Shown here: piece after piece, positions 1 through 7,276 of the stretch | Layout: every line of letters starts with the position of its first letter | How positions within the stretch are numbered: the first letter of the stretch is position 1 | Source of the DNA: Butyricimonas synergistica DSM 23225 | GTDB lineage: Bacteria > Bacteroidota > Bacteroidia > Bacteroidales > Marinifilaceae | Reading direction: 5' to 3' | DNA: 64,000 nucleotides | Assembly (NCBI RefSeq): GCF_000379665.1 | Contig: NZ_KB903370.1 | Coordinates: forward strand, 22,379 to 86,378 | Position numbers and translations under genes: made by a program | Notes under the pieces: generated by a model | The model's database searches: none | What the model was told of the DNA's origin: nothing | What the model saw: the letters and a program-made list of their open reading frames with translations, nothing else

Positions 1-55
1 AAGGCAATATCAGCAATACACATTTCAACAAAAATAAGGCAAACGTCTTTTTCAT
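1..55 (-). CDS. N-terminus of an exported or membrane-anchored protein (partial)
   Basis: An ATG on the minus strand at 55-53 opens a frame that runs off the left edge. The visible start reads MKKTFALFLLKCVLLILP, a short basic stretch followed by a hydrophobic segment, as in a signal peptide or N-terminal anchor. It begins 2 bases after the stop of the MBOAT gene, so it is the fourth gene of that operon. In Dlt-like and alginate-acetylation-like operons this place is usually taken by a DltD/AlgJ-type protein that works with the MBOAT. Only 18 residues are visible, so the family is inferred from position. Confidence 0.5.
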   Translation of the reverse strand, partial: MKKTFALFLLKCVLLILP

Positions 56-57
56 AG

Positions 58-1287
58 CTAAAATTGCAAATAGATAAAATCTTTACTTCCGAACTCGCCG
101 AACACCAAAAAAAGGAATATAAACAAATAATAAATTCCCCAACGAACCACGGCTTTTTGTTGCCCCACGGCTTTCAATAAATCTCGTTTCGACATAAAAT
201 ACTCGTACACGGACAAAAGAATGACAGCACCTATCAACACAATTATATCGTGATCCGGCATTCCCATACGAAGTTCTTTTACCCCATGCGGCAGGCTCAA
301 CGACAAGTGGCTAAACATATACCACACATCCGACAGGGTGTCCAACCGGAAAAACACGAGCGAGAAGGCAAACAGAAGATAAGTCCTCACGACAGAATAT
401 ATCCCGAACACCCGTTTGCCCGCAAATCCTTCCAGCCTACCCCGGAAGCCCGCAGCAAGCATCTCGTAGCTGATAATCAAACCTTGTATCAAACCGTAAA
501 TCACGAAATTCCATCCACCGCCATGCCACAATCCCAACAACACGAACGTGACAATCAAGGCGTAAATAATACCCCATTGCCCCCAGTAGCGCTTGCTGGC
601 AGCTATGGGCTGATACAGGTAATCCCTCACCCAAAAGGACAAGGTCATGTGCCATCTCCGCCAGAAATCGGTAATACTCTTTGCCGTGAACGGGCGATTG
701 AAGTTCGGCGACAGTTTATACCCGAACACCATCGCCCCTCCGATAGCAATATCCGTGTAACCGGAAAAATCGGCATACAACTCGATCGGGTAAAGCAATC
801 CAGCCAAAAGCAATTGCACCCCGCTAGTACTCTGCACCGAACCCAAAATATCGTTCAAGTAAGGGGCTAACCGGTCGGCAATAATCATTTTTTTCATCAA
901 ACCTATACACATCAGCTTCATCCCGTAGGTCACGCTCTCGTAATCAAAAGCTTTCCCCGCCTTCGCCTGCGGCAGAAAATCACCCGCCCGTTCAATCGGA
1001 CCGGACAGGAATTTCATGAAAAGCAACATATACAGGGTGAAATCCGGCAAACTTCTCTCCGGTTCCTCCTCTCCCCAATACACGTCAATCAGGTAGGACA
1101 AAGCTTGAAAAGTATAGAACGAAATCCCTAACGGGAACAATATACTTTTCACAGAGAAATCGACCGGGATTCCCACCAATCCCAGCAACCACTGCACGTT
1201 ACTCTCTATAAATCCCAAGTACTTGAATACCGCCAGCAAAAGGATCAGGAATACCATACCCGCACAGAACAGGCGTTTCCGGGACAC
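58..1287 (-). CDS. MBOAT family O-acyltransferase, body without its N-terminus
   Basis: Membrane-bound O-acyltransferase of the DltB/AlgI type, which moves an acyl group from a carrier across the membrane onto an extracellular acceptor. The 409-residue frame has many membrane segments, the family signature DFWRRWHMTLSFWVRDYLY (207-225) and the catalytic His in LGLWHGGGWNF (His255). The only start is GTG at 1287, and the frame lacks the usual first 60-70 residues. These lie on the opposite strand at 1447-1629, inside an inverted segment. Joining the two halves at the TATTC/GAATA breakpoint (1323-1327 and 1617-1621) gives one frame of about 480 residues reading GITIHLGKFIGRQEN across the join, the normal length of the family. 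In this orientation an in-frame TAA lies just inside the breakpoint, so the product is probably inactive or absent. Confidence 0.85.
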   Translation of the reverse strand: MSRKRLFCAGMVFLILLLAVFKYLGFIESNVQWLLGLVGIPVDFSVKSILFPLGISFYTFQALSYLIDVYWGEEEPERSLPDFTLYMLLFMKFLSGPIERAGDFLPQAKAGKAFDYESVTYGMKLMCIGLMKKMIIADRLAPYLNDILGSVQSTSGVQLLLAGLLYPIELYADFSGYTDIAIGGAMVFGYKLSPNFNRPFTAKSITDFWRRWHMTLSFWVRDYLYQPIAASKRYWGQWGIIYALIVTFVLLGLWHGGGWNFVIYGLIQGLIISYEMLAAGFRGRLEGFAGKRVFGIYSVVRTYLLFAFSLVFFRLDTLSDVWYMFSHLSLSLPHGVKELRMGMPDHDIIVLIGAVILLSVYEYFMSKRDLLKAVGQQKAVVRWGIYYLFIFLFLVFGEFGSKDFIYLQF

Positions 1288-1319
1288 GTCGTTTTCCTGC
1301 CTGCCAATAAATTTTCCCA

Positions 1320-1624
1320 GATGAATATGCGGTTAATCACGGCAGTCGAGAAACACTACGGATTAAGATTTTCATTGCGGGAAGTATTGAAATTTAAGAA
1401 TGTAGGGGACTTATGCCGGGTGATTCAAAATAAGGTTGCATAGCGTATGATGTTCACTTCATGGGAGTTCGTTCTTCTGTTCTCGTGTAGCGTCGTGCTT
1501 TATTACGTGTTGCCCCGGAAGTTTCAGAAGAGCGTGTTATTGCTGGCAAGTTGTTGTTTTGCCGGATACTTTAATATATTGTTCCTTGTGGTCGCTTTGG
1601 GGATCACCGGGATTACTATTCGTC
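1320..1624. other. Inverted segment splitting the ACP and MBOAT genes
   Basis: About 0.3 kb is flipped relative to the surrounding operon. Outside it the operon runs on the minus strand; inside, the 3' end of the acyl carrier gene (1321-1443) and the 5' end of the MBOAT gene (1447 onward) run on the plus strand. The breakpoints share GAATA, or GAYGAATA counting one mismatch, in inverted orientation (1320-1327 and complement of 1617-1624). Reversing the segment restores the carrier protein (DSLTNMRLITAVEKH) and the MBOAT (GITIHLGKFIG) without a base change. The repeats are far shorter than a typical invertase site, so this could be a reversible switch, a one-off microhomology inversion, or a minority or assembly state. 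Confidence 0.85.
1321..1443 (+). pseudogene. Acyl carrier protein, displaced 3' part
   Basis: The plus strand reads MNMRLITAVEKHYGLRFSLR and continues to GDLCRVIQNKVA then TAG. This is helices II-IV of a small acyl carrier protein: the run following the DSL phosphopantetheine site, then the C-terminal helix. Its N-terminal half lies at 1743-1622 on the other strand. The stop is 3 bases before the MBOAT start at 1447, so the segment preserves the original operon spacing. It has no promoter or start of its own that would make it functional here. Confidence 0.8.
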
Positions 1625-1629
1625 AATGA
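1447..1629 (+). pseudogene. MBOAT acyltransferase, displaced 5' part
   Basis: Sixty codons starting MMFTSWEFVLLFSCSVVLYY and including LPRKFQKSVLLLASCCFAGY. This matches the characteristic opening of DltB/AlgI-type MBOAT proteins: a first hydrophobic helix, a Pro-basic turn, then a second helix. The frame ends at TGA six codon positions or fewer past the breakpoint (GITIRQ then stop). When the 1323-1621 segment is reversed it continues straight into the minus-strand MBOAT body. Confidence 0.8.
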
Positions 1630-1743
1630 GTCCCAACCCTGCACGTCCGATGCTACCGTTTCCTCTTTCAACACGATGTCATTATTTTTCAATACATCCC
1701 GAAAAATAACACTGATCTCGTCCAAAATCTCTTGAATTTCCAT
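1537..1743 (-). pseudogene. Acyl carrier protein, 5' part fused to out-of-context sequence
   Basis: The first 41 residues (MEIQEILDEISVIFRDVLKN through ASDVQGWDSLT) are a typical DltC-like acyl carrier protein with the phosphopantetheine serine in GWDSLT. After DSLTN the frame crosses the inversion breakpoint and continues for about 26 unrelated residues, the antisense of the MBOAT start, before stopping. Helices II-IV are therefore missing. The modification serine is kept but the fold should not be. The gene starts 11 bases after the ligase stop, which fits one operon. The intact protein would be about 80 residues. Confidence 0.8.
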
Positions 1744-1754
1744 AGCTTCATATT

Positions 1755-3233
1755 TTATACAAGTGACAACAATTTTTTCCTATCTATTTTATTACTCGTC
1801 CCCAGGGGAAACGCTTCCAAGCAACGTACGCTGGAAGGCAGCATATACACGGGTAAATGCATTTTCATGAATTCCAGCAACGCTCTCGTGTCACATTCCG
1901 CCGCCTCGACAAACAAGTGTAACTGGCATCCCCCGTCATATTCTTTTTTCGCCACAACGACAACGTTCTTTTCCTCGTTGTAGAACTTCCTCGCCGTGTA
2001 CTCAATCTCGTTCAACTCTACCCGGAACCCCTGCACCTTCACTTGGTAATCCTTCCTTCCGCAATAAATCACGTCCCCGTCCGGGTCTACATAGCACAAA
2101 TCACCCGTCTTGTAGAACACTCGCCCGTCATGCCGCACGAGCACCTGTTCGGATTTCTCCCGGTCTTTCCAGTAGCCATCCATGACCTGCGCACCACATA
2201 CCCACAATTCGCCCTTCTCTCCCGTTTCCAGCGCATTCCCATCCTCGTCAGCGATAAGGACATCCATATCCTCGAAAGGCTTTCCTATCGCGATCATTCC
2301 ATGATAATGCTTACACTCCTCCCGGGGAATACGATAAGCCGTACAATAAATCGTGGCTTCCGTGGGACCGTACAGGTTCACGAACTCCGCGTTCGGGGCA
2401 CACGCCCGGAAACGAGCCAATACGTCCGTTTGAGCTGCTTCCGCCGTCACGATCAAGTATTTTAAATCCGGCAAACGAATCTCGTCAAAATAAGGGGACA
2501 AAAACTGAAGTAGCGAGGGAGCTATCGCGGCAAACGTCAAACGCTCGTCTTCCAGCAACTCGTACACCTTCGTGTACTTCATCTCACCCGCCCCCACCGT
2601 GTAAACACTCGCTCCCACGGTAAGCGGGTACAACGTTGAAACAACCGACACGTCAAACGTCAACTCGAACATCTGCAACATCCTATCGTCCTCCTCCAGC
2701 TTCCACCCCAAGGCAGAATAAGCCGAGTAGAAAGCATTCAGATTCCGCCGGGTAATCGGAACCCCTTTCGGCTCCCCGGTACTCCCGGAGGTAAAAATAA
2801 TATAGGCTTTCGAATCCTCCGTCCCGTAATTATATTCCGCATTCCGTTCGTTCCGAAGCTCACGGATACAAATAAAATTCACGTCTTCCGGCATCGCCTC
2901 CGCCATACGGCATTCATCGGCATACAAGACCACACGGATATCGCCCGCCTCCCGAATCTTGTTATTCCTGTTATCCGGGTAATGCGGATGCAATATGACA
3001 TACGTTTTTCCCGACAGCAACACGGCAAGAATAGAAGCATACGTTTCTACCCGGTTCTCAGCGACGACACCGATAATATCCTCTTCCCGTTCGACAAGGA
3101 ACGAGTGGATGCCATTGACAAAAGCAAACAATTCCCCATAGGAATATGCTATGCCCTCAATAACGAAAGCATTTCTATTAGGATAACTCCCGGCACTCCG
3201 GACAATATCCTTTAATATATTCATCCCAACCAT
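1755..3233 (-). CDS. Amino-acid/acyl adenylating ligase (DltA-like)
   Basis: An AMP-forming adenylation enzyme of the D-alanine:carrier-ligase type. It would activate a carboxylic or amino acid with ATP and load it onto the phosphopantetheine arm of the carrier protein encoded next. The 492 residues contain the core motifs in order: TSGSTGEPKG (148-157, ATP binding), NLYGPTEATIYC near 285, YKTGDL near 375, GRKDYQVKVQGFRVELNEIE near 395, and SNKIDRKKL at the C-terminus with the catalytic Lys482. The length fits the DltA family. It is the first gene of the minus-strand operon ligase - ACP - MBOAT - partial gene. M4 is an alternative start. The substrate cannot be read from the sequence; Gram-negative bacteria lack the teichoic acids of the classical Dlt pathway, so the acceptor is probably a surface glycan or lipid. 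Confidence 0.85.
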   Translation of the reverse strand: MVGMNILKDIVRSAGSYPNRNAFVIEGIAYSYGELFAFVNGIHSFLVEREEDIIGVVAENRVETYASILAVLLSGKTYVILHPHYPDNRNNKIREAGDIRVVLYADECRMAEAMPEDVNFICIRELRNERNAEYNYGTEDSKAYIIFTSGSTGEPKGVPITRRNLNAFYSAYSALGWKLEEDDRMLQMFELTFDVSVVSTLYPLTVGASVYTVGAGEMKYTKVYELLEDERLTFAAIAPSLLQFLSPYFDEIRLPDLKYLIVTAEAAQTDVLARFRACAPNAEFVNLYGPTEATIYCTAYRIPREECKHYHGMIAIGKPFEDMDVLIADEDGNALETGEKGELWVCGAQVMDGYWKDREKSEQVLVRHDGRVFYKTGDLCYVDPDGDVIYCGRKDYQVKVQGFRVELNEIEYTARKFYNEEKNVVVVAKKEYDGGCQLHLFVEAAECDTRALLEFMKMHLPVYMLPSSVRCLEAFPLGTSNKIDRKKLLSLV

Positions 3234-3338
3234 AAAAAATCGTTATACAACTAACGCGGTTCAAATTTATACAAAACCTTTCTCAATACTCCATAAAATA
3301 GGAATTATTTTCGCCACTATATCCCCGATCATAAACCG

Positions 3339-3431
3339 TTAAGCGGATTTCATCCTTAACATCACCGTGTTAATTGCCACGATCACCGTACTCAACGACA
3401 TCAGCACCGCACCCACTGCCAGGCAGTAATT
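3339..3431 (-). pseudogene. C-terminal remnant of a P1B-type (heavy-metal) ATPase
   Basis: A short minus-strand frame closes with LAVGAVLMSLSTVIVAINTV and ends MLRMKSA then stop. This is the pattern of the last transmembrane helix of copper-type P-ATPases (a small-residue run, MSLS/MSMS, then V-N-x-x-x-L-R). A stop lies just upstream and no ATPase core motifs (DKTGT, GDGxND) occur nearby. I read it as a leftover tail from a deletion. The fragment is short, so the identification is moderate. Confidence 0.45.
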
Positions 3432-3543
3432 CAGCTATTTTCTGCAAAGCGTTTTGTTCGCTTTCTATAAACGATTCCCCCGCAGAAGCATATCCGGGCT
3501 GGAAACAAGTATGCCTTTTTTTGAAAAAACGCTTCTATTTCTT

Positions 3544-3573
3544 TTTGCAGATTCAAAATTTCCCCTATCTTTG
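3544..3573 (+). promoter_or_regulatory. Bacteroidota-type promoter for tRNA-Ser
   Basis: TTTG at 3544-3547 and TATCTTTG at 3566-3573, 18 bases apart, match the -33 (TTTG) and -7 (TAnnTTTG) boxes of the major Bacteroidota sigma factor. The -7 box ends 11 bases before the mature tRNA, a sensible distance for the start of transcription. Confidence 0.6.
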
Positions 3574-3584
3574 CATCCGCATTT

Positions 3585-3669
3585 GGAGAGGTGGCAGAGT
3601 GGTCGATTGCGGCGGTCTTGAAAACCGTTGAACTGCGAGGTTCCGGGGGTTCGAATCCCTCCCTCTCCG
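3585..3669 (+). tRNA. tRNA-Ser (anticodon TGA)
   Basis: An 85-base cloverleaf. The acceptor stem GGAGAGG (3585-3591) pairs with CCTCTCC (3662-3668). The anticodon loop CTTGAAA has TGA at 3619-3621. The long variable arm expected of a class II serine tRNA follows, then the T loop GGTTCGAATCC. The 3' CCA is not encoded. The TGA anticodon reads UCA and related serine codons. A terminator-like hairpin follows at 3690. Confidence 0.95.
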
Positions 3670-3689
3670 CCCAAAGCTACTAAGAATTT

Positions 3690-3727
3690 GAGAGTTAGCA
3701 CACGAAAGCTGACTCTCTTTCTGTTTT
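3690..3727 (+). terminator. Intrinsic terminator after tRNA-Ser
   Basis: GAGAGTTAGC (3690-3699) pairs with GCTGACTCTC (3708-3717), with one G-T wobble, around an 8-base loop. A T-rich tract, TTTCTGTTTTT, follows directly. Confidence 0.65.
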
Positions 3728-4214
3728 TAAAGGGATTCGAACGAAGTGCCGGCAGGGTTCGTAACGTGTTCTAGAGAGGTTAAGCCCCAAGTCATCCCTC
3801 CCGTGCGAGGCTATCCTCCCTTACTACCCACTAAGCTCCACTGGATCAAACACAGACAAGGGTAGCATCTCCTTTAAAAACACCTATTATTAAAAAAAGC
3901 TGACGGAGGCGTTCACTTTCAATTTTCAATTATTTCGTCAGAATCTCCCCATTCGTCGATAAAATCCGCCTGTTTGTTGAATTTATTTTGCAATTCGCTA
4001 ATTCTGATATATTTTTATATCGCAACTAAAAATAAGAACGAGAAGAATGTTTATCATCAAACAAGAACAACAGTAAAGTTTGCAACCAGCCAGAGGCGGA
4101 TTCGGCACACAACCCCTCCAATTGACATTCATCCCAACACAAATTGGTACTTGTGCCTCCGCCTCCTTTCTTTTTAAACGCTTGCTTTCTGCTGTCCGGC
4201 GTAAACGACGAACC
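3728..4214. other. Gene-free stretch before the LytS-type kinase
   Basis: I see no convincing coding sequence here. It contains a short hairpin (CTGACG near 3900 with CGTCAG near 3940) enclosing a TTTCAATTTTCAATT tract like the AT-rich repeats elsewhere in the window, then an AT-rich part (3960-4060) likely to hold the promoter of the two-component operon. The open frame running in from 4080 is not credible as an N-terminal extension of the kinase. Confidence 0.4.
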
Positions 4215-5321
4215 ATGAAGAACAAGATACACCGTCAACATATCCTCGAAAACTTGATCTACGCGCTCATCTGGATTATCGTGTTCACCGCACCGGTATT
4301 TCGGATTAGCGAGGAAACAGGATTCTCGTGGAAGGACGTGACAAAGCAATGGATGGCATTCTTACCCTTCTTCGCCGTGTTCTGCATCAACAACTACGTG
4401 CTTATTCCCTACCTGCTGACCCGCAAGCGGATGTTGTGGTATTTTCTGATTACAGCCGGGATGGTTTTTGTGATCTTCACAACTCTACCTCACCCAAGAC
4501 ATCATAATAACCCTCCCCACCACACGTTCACGGCAAACACAACAACCGGGAAACGTGTCGACAGACCGGAAAACGTACAATTTCGGAAGAAAGGCAACGA
4601 GCCACCCCCGTTCAAAATCCCGTTCGGGAGGATACGATTCTTCAACGGCATACTGATAGTCATATTCGTTATCGGTATCAACATCGCCATCAAGTTGCTG
4701 TTCAAGAGCATACGTGACGAACGGCAAATGAAGGAACTAGAGAAGCAGAACCTGCAAACAGAATTAGAATATCTCAAGCACCAGATCAACCCGCATTTCT
4801 TCATGAACACACTGAACAATATTCATGCGCTCATTGATATCGACGCGGAAAAAGCGAAAGAAACGGTGATCGAGTTATCAAAGATCATGCGGTATATCCT
4901 TTACGATTCAAGCCAGCCATTGATCTCCTTGCAGAAAGAAATCACACTAATAAACAACTACATAGCCTTGATGCGAATCCGTTATACCGATTCCATCGAC
5001 ATTACCATGAGCGTGCCGGAACGTTTGCCGGATGTACAATTACCTCCTTTACTATTTATTACTTTCATAGAAAACGCCTTCAAGCACGGCATCAGTTACC
5101 GGCACGCATCATTCGTCCATGTGTCTATCGAGATACAGGAAAAGGAATTATCGTTCTACGTCATGAACAGCAGCAACAACACAACATCACACGACACAGG
5201 CATCGGGCTGGAAAACGTAACGAAACGCCTCAACCTGCTCTACGGCAACAAGTACACGCTATCCACCCGTGAGGAGGAAAACGTGTATAGTGTCACACTC
5301 GTTATTCCCCTGCAATCATGA
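4215..5321 (+). CDS. Sensor histidine kinase, LytS/YpdA type
   Basis: A membrane sensor kinase of the family that pairs with LytTR regulators. From ATG 4215 it has 368 residues: hydrophobic helices at about 13-30, 48-66, 73-92 and 143-163, a His/Pro-rich periplasmic-side loop (93-132), a short coiled coil, then the His_kinase domain with HQINPHFFMNTLNNIHALI (phosphoacceptor His194). The ATPase part shows FIENAFKHG (284-292) and DTGIGLENVTKRL near 330. The open frame extends upstream to 4080, but the added residues look non-coding and MKNKIHRQHILEN is a natural start just before the first membrane helix. The stop overlaps the regulator start by 4 bases (ATGA), so the two are co-translated. The signal is unknown. 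Confidence 0.9.
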   Translation: MKNKIHRQHILENLIYALIWIIVFTAPVFRISEETGFSWKDVTKQWMAFLPFFAVFCINNYVLIPYLLTRKRMLWYFLITAGMVFVIFTTLPHPRHHNNPPHHTFTANTTTGKRVDRPENVQFRKKGNEPPPFKIPFGRIRFFNGILIVIFVIGINIAIKLLFKSIRDERQMKELEKQNLQTELEYLKHQINPHFFMNTLNNIHALIDIDAEKAKETVIELSKIMRYILYDSSQPLISLQKEITLINNYIALMRIRYTDSIDITMSVPERLPDVQLPPLLFITFIENAFKHGISYRHASFVHVSIEIQEKELSFYVMNSSNNTTSHDTGIGLENVTKRLNLLYGNKYTLSTREEENVYSVTLVIPLQS

Positions 5322-6043
5322 TCCGGTGTATCGCTATCGACGACGAACCTCTGGCACTGAGGAAACTCACAGATTACATCCGGAAGACGCCCTTCCTTGA
5401 ACTCGTGCAGGATTGCCCCGACGCCTTGAGTGCCATGCAAGTGCTGGGAGAAAAGACGGTAGACCTGATGTTCGTCGACATTAATATGCCCGACCTGAAC
5501 GGCATGGACTTCGTGAAATTACTTACCGACAAGCCCATGATCGTTTTCACCACGGCGTACTCCGAGTTCGCCATCGAAGGATTCAAAGTGGACGCCACGG
5601 ACTACCTGCTGAAACCATTCAGCTACAAGGATTTTTTGCAAGCCGCGGAAAAAGCCCGCAGTCGCTATAAGCTATTTCGTCAAGCCAAAGTTCCCGCCGG
5701 GGAAGAAACGGAAGCAACCCATCTGTTCGTGAAAGCGGACTACAAAATGGTACGAGTGGCAATCGATGACATCCTGTACATAGAAGGACAAAGCGAATAC
5801 ATCCGGATATACACCGACACGGGCAAACCACTAATGACCTACCTCAGCATGAAAGCCATCGAGGAACGCCTGCCCGCCAACCGCTTCATGCGGATACACC
5901 GTTCATACATCGTGAACCTCGGCAAAGTAAAAGAAGTTTCCCGTGACCGCATCGTGTACAACGGAAGCATCTATATTCCCGTAGGCGACCAATACAAGAA
6001 GAAATTCCACGAGTACTTGAATTCCCATTCGCTGACGAGGTGA
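5318..6043 (+). CDS. Response regulator with LytTR DNA-binding domain
   Basis: The partner of the preceding kinase. The receiver domain spans about 1-120, with the acidic pocket Asp8/Asp9, phosphoacceptor Asp54 in DLMFVDINMPDLNG, and the conserved Lys in LLKPFSY near 100. A LytTR domain follows (about 130-236), with DILYIEGQSEYIRIYT and RFMRIHRSYIVNL. Such regulators bind paired direct repeats upstream of their targets. The 241-residue length is usual. A strong hairpin follows the stop, so this ends the operon. Confidence 0.93.
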   Translation: MIRCIAIDDEPLALRKLTDYIRKTPFLELVQDCPDALSAMQVLGEKTVDLMFVDINMPDLNGMDFVKLLTDKPMIVFTTAYSEFAIEGFKVDATDYLLKPFSYKDFLQAAEKARSRYKLFRQAKVPAGEETEATHLFVKADYKMVRVAIDDILYIEGQSEYIRIYTDTGKPLMTYLSMKAIEERLPANRFMRIHRSYIVNLGKVKEVSRDRIVYNGSIYIPVGDQYKKKFHEYLNSHSLTR

Positions 6044-6085
6044 AATCCCCTTATTAGATTCTAGATTTGATGATTTTAGATTTAA

Positions 6086-6136
6086 AACAACCTCCTCCGG
6101 CATCCTCTGTATAGGGGGAGCCGGAGGAGGTTGTTT
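6086..6136. terminator. Strong bidirectional terminator hairpin
   Basis: AACAACCTCCTCCGG (6086-6100) pairs fully with CCGGAGGAGGTTGTT (6121-6135), flanked by A/T tracts on both sides. It lies between the convergent LytTR operon (ends 6043) and the protease gene (ends 6172) and can serve both strands. Confidence 0.8.
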
Positions 6137-6171
6137 ATATTAACTTCTAGCCAATCACTCGCCCAAAGCGA

Positions 6172-7254
6172 TTAGATCGCATCTTTTTTAGCATACTCGG
6201 AGAACTCGCAGCCGAAGGTGTCGGACAGGTAGTTATCCAAATCGTCAGCCTTGAACGCCATATTCGTGAGATTCTTCTGAACTTCCTCGCCATACTCGGA
6301 GAAGACATCGGAGATGTGTACGCGGTAAGAGAGGTAAATCTGGTTACCGTCCAAGCCCAGCTGGTAAGGTTTCACGTCAGCGGAAAGCAAATAAGAAAGC
6401 ACGGGTTCGAGGTTCTTCTTCGGCAACACGTTGATCGGCGAAGTGCAGAACAAGTACTGCCGCTGGTAAACGAACATACGAATCTCGGAACTTCCCTTGT
6501 GGAATACCCAGCTCTCGTAACCTACACGGGCGAGCACGGGGTTGATTCCCATTGCCTCGATCGCTTGCTCGCAGAAAACGGCAAGGTCAGTCAACGACCG
6601 TTCTTGGAACACGTTCTCCGGCAGTTTGTCACCGCACGAGGGGCAATATTCGTCCTCCTCGGAGATCAGCTCATCGCAACTGTCACATTGCACGTTAAAC
6701 GTCGTGGTATCGAGTTCGCCGATTTGGTTGAGCAACTCGCGCAAAGATGCCGAAGGGATACCGAATCCCATATTATCGGCATTAGTGAGCTTGCTCGCGG
6801 TGATAGCCACCAGCTCGTTGCTGTCATTGAACATCGGTCCTCCGCTGTTACCGGGATTAACAGCCGCATCGGTCTGTATGTAATAACTGTCGTTTATCAA
6901 CTGCCGGGGGGACGATACGGTACCCTCGGTCACCGTGAACGGCATCCCGAACGGATACCCCGCCACGTTGATTTTTTGCCCGATAGCAACCCCATCAAGC
7001 GCACCCAACGTGATCTCGGGAAGAGCCGAGAAATCCCCTTCTGCTTTCAACAAGGCGATGTCACGAGAGGGATTTACCAACACCACGCGAGCGTAAAACC
7101 TGTTCTTATCGTTATCTTGGAGGGCCACCTCGCGGAAACCTTCTACCACATGGTAATTGGTTACAAATAGATCATAGTTTTTCAGGTAAAAACAACTGCC
7201 TGATCCGCCGGCATGGTTTACTTTATAGACGGCATTAAATATATTCTGTTCCAT
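6172..7254 (-). CDS. Trypsin-like serine protease with zinc ribbon
   Basis: A 360-residue protein with a chymotrypsin/DegP-type protease fold at the N-terminus (about 1-180) and a complete catalytic triad: His35 (VTNYHVVEG), Asp65 (SRDIALLKA), Ser137 (NPGNSGGPMF). There is no signal peptide or PDZ domain, so unlike DegP it is probably cytoplasmic. A four-cysteine zinc ribbon follows (CDSC at 190-193, CPSCG at 204-208). The last 140 residues resemble small alpha/beta chaperone-like domains (YbjN or type III chaperone style), with FVYQRQYLFCTSPINVLPK. The next gene, 22 bases downstream of this gene's start on the 5' side (7277), belongs to the same operon, so the two probably act together. Substrate and trigger are unknown. 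Confidence 0.85.
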   Translation of the reverse strand: MEQNIFNAVYKVNHAGGSGSCFYLKNYDLFVTNYHVVEGFREVALQDNDKNRFYARVVLVNPSRDIALLKAEGDFSALPEITLGALDGVAIGQKINVAGYPFGMPFTVTEGTVSSPRQLINDSYYIQTDAAVNPGNSGGPMFNDSNELVAITASKLTNADNMGFGIPSASLRELLNQIGELDTTTFNVQCDSCDELISEEDEYCPSCGDKLPENVFQERSLTDLAVFCEQAIEAMGINPVLARVGYESWVFHKGSSEIRMFVYQRQYLFCTSPINVLPKKNLEPVLSYLLSADVKPYQLGLDGNQIYLSYRVHISDVFSEYGEEVQKNLTNMAFKADDLDNYLSDTFGCEFSEYAKKDAI

Positions 7255-7276
7255 AATGTCAAAATTTCATCCCTGT

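Noticed and set aside
250..870. 206-codon open frame on the plus strand
   Set aside because: Lies antisense to the MBOAT body; His/Pro/Gln-rich composition is typical of a reversed hydrophobic gene.
1320..1624. Calling the inversion a classical invertase (Hin/Mpi-type) switch
   Set aside because: The inverted repeats share only GAATA (8 bases with one mismatch), too short for a known invertase site, and no recombinase gene is in the window.
1755..3233. Assigning dltA with D-alanine as substrate
   Set aside because: The specificity residues cannot be read with confidence and Gram-negatives lack teichoic acids, so only the enzyme class is given.
3465..3701. Open frame over the tRNA-Ser
   Set aside because: It translates the tRNA and its flanks ([10 protein letters not shown]) and has no coding character.
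4080..4214. N-terminal extension of the LytS-type kinase
   Set aside because: The added 45 residues are not membrane- or domain-like; ATG 4215 fits the family start.
4026..4349. 107-codon minus-strand frame
   Set aside because: Overlaps the start of the LytS-type kinase on the other strand; no family resemblance.
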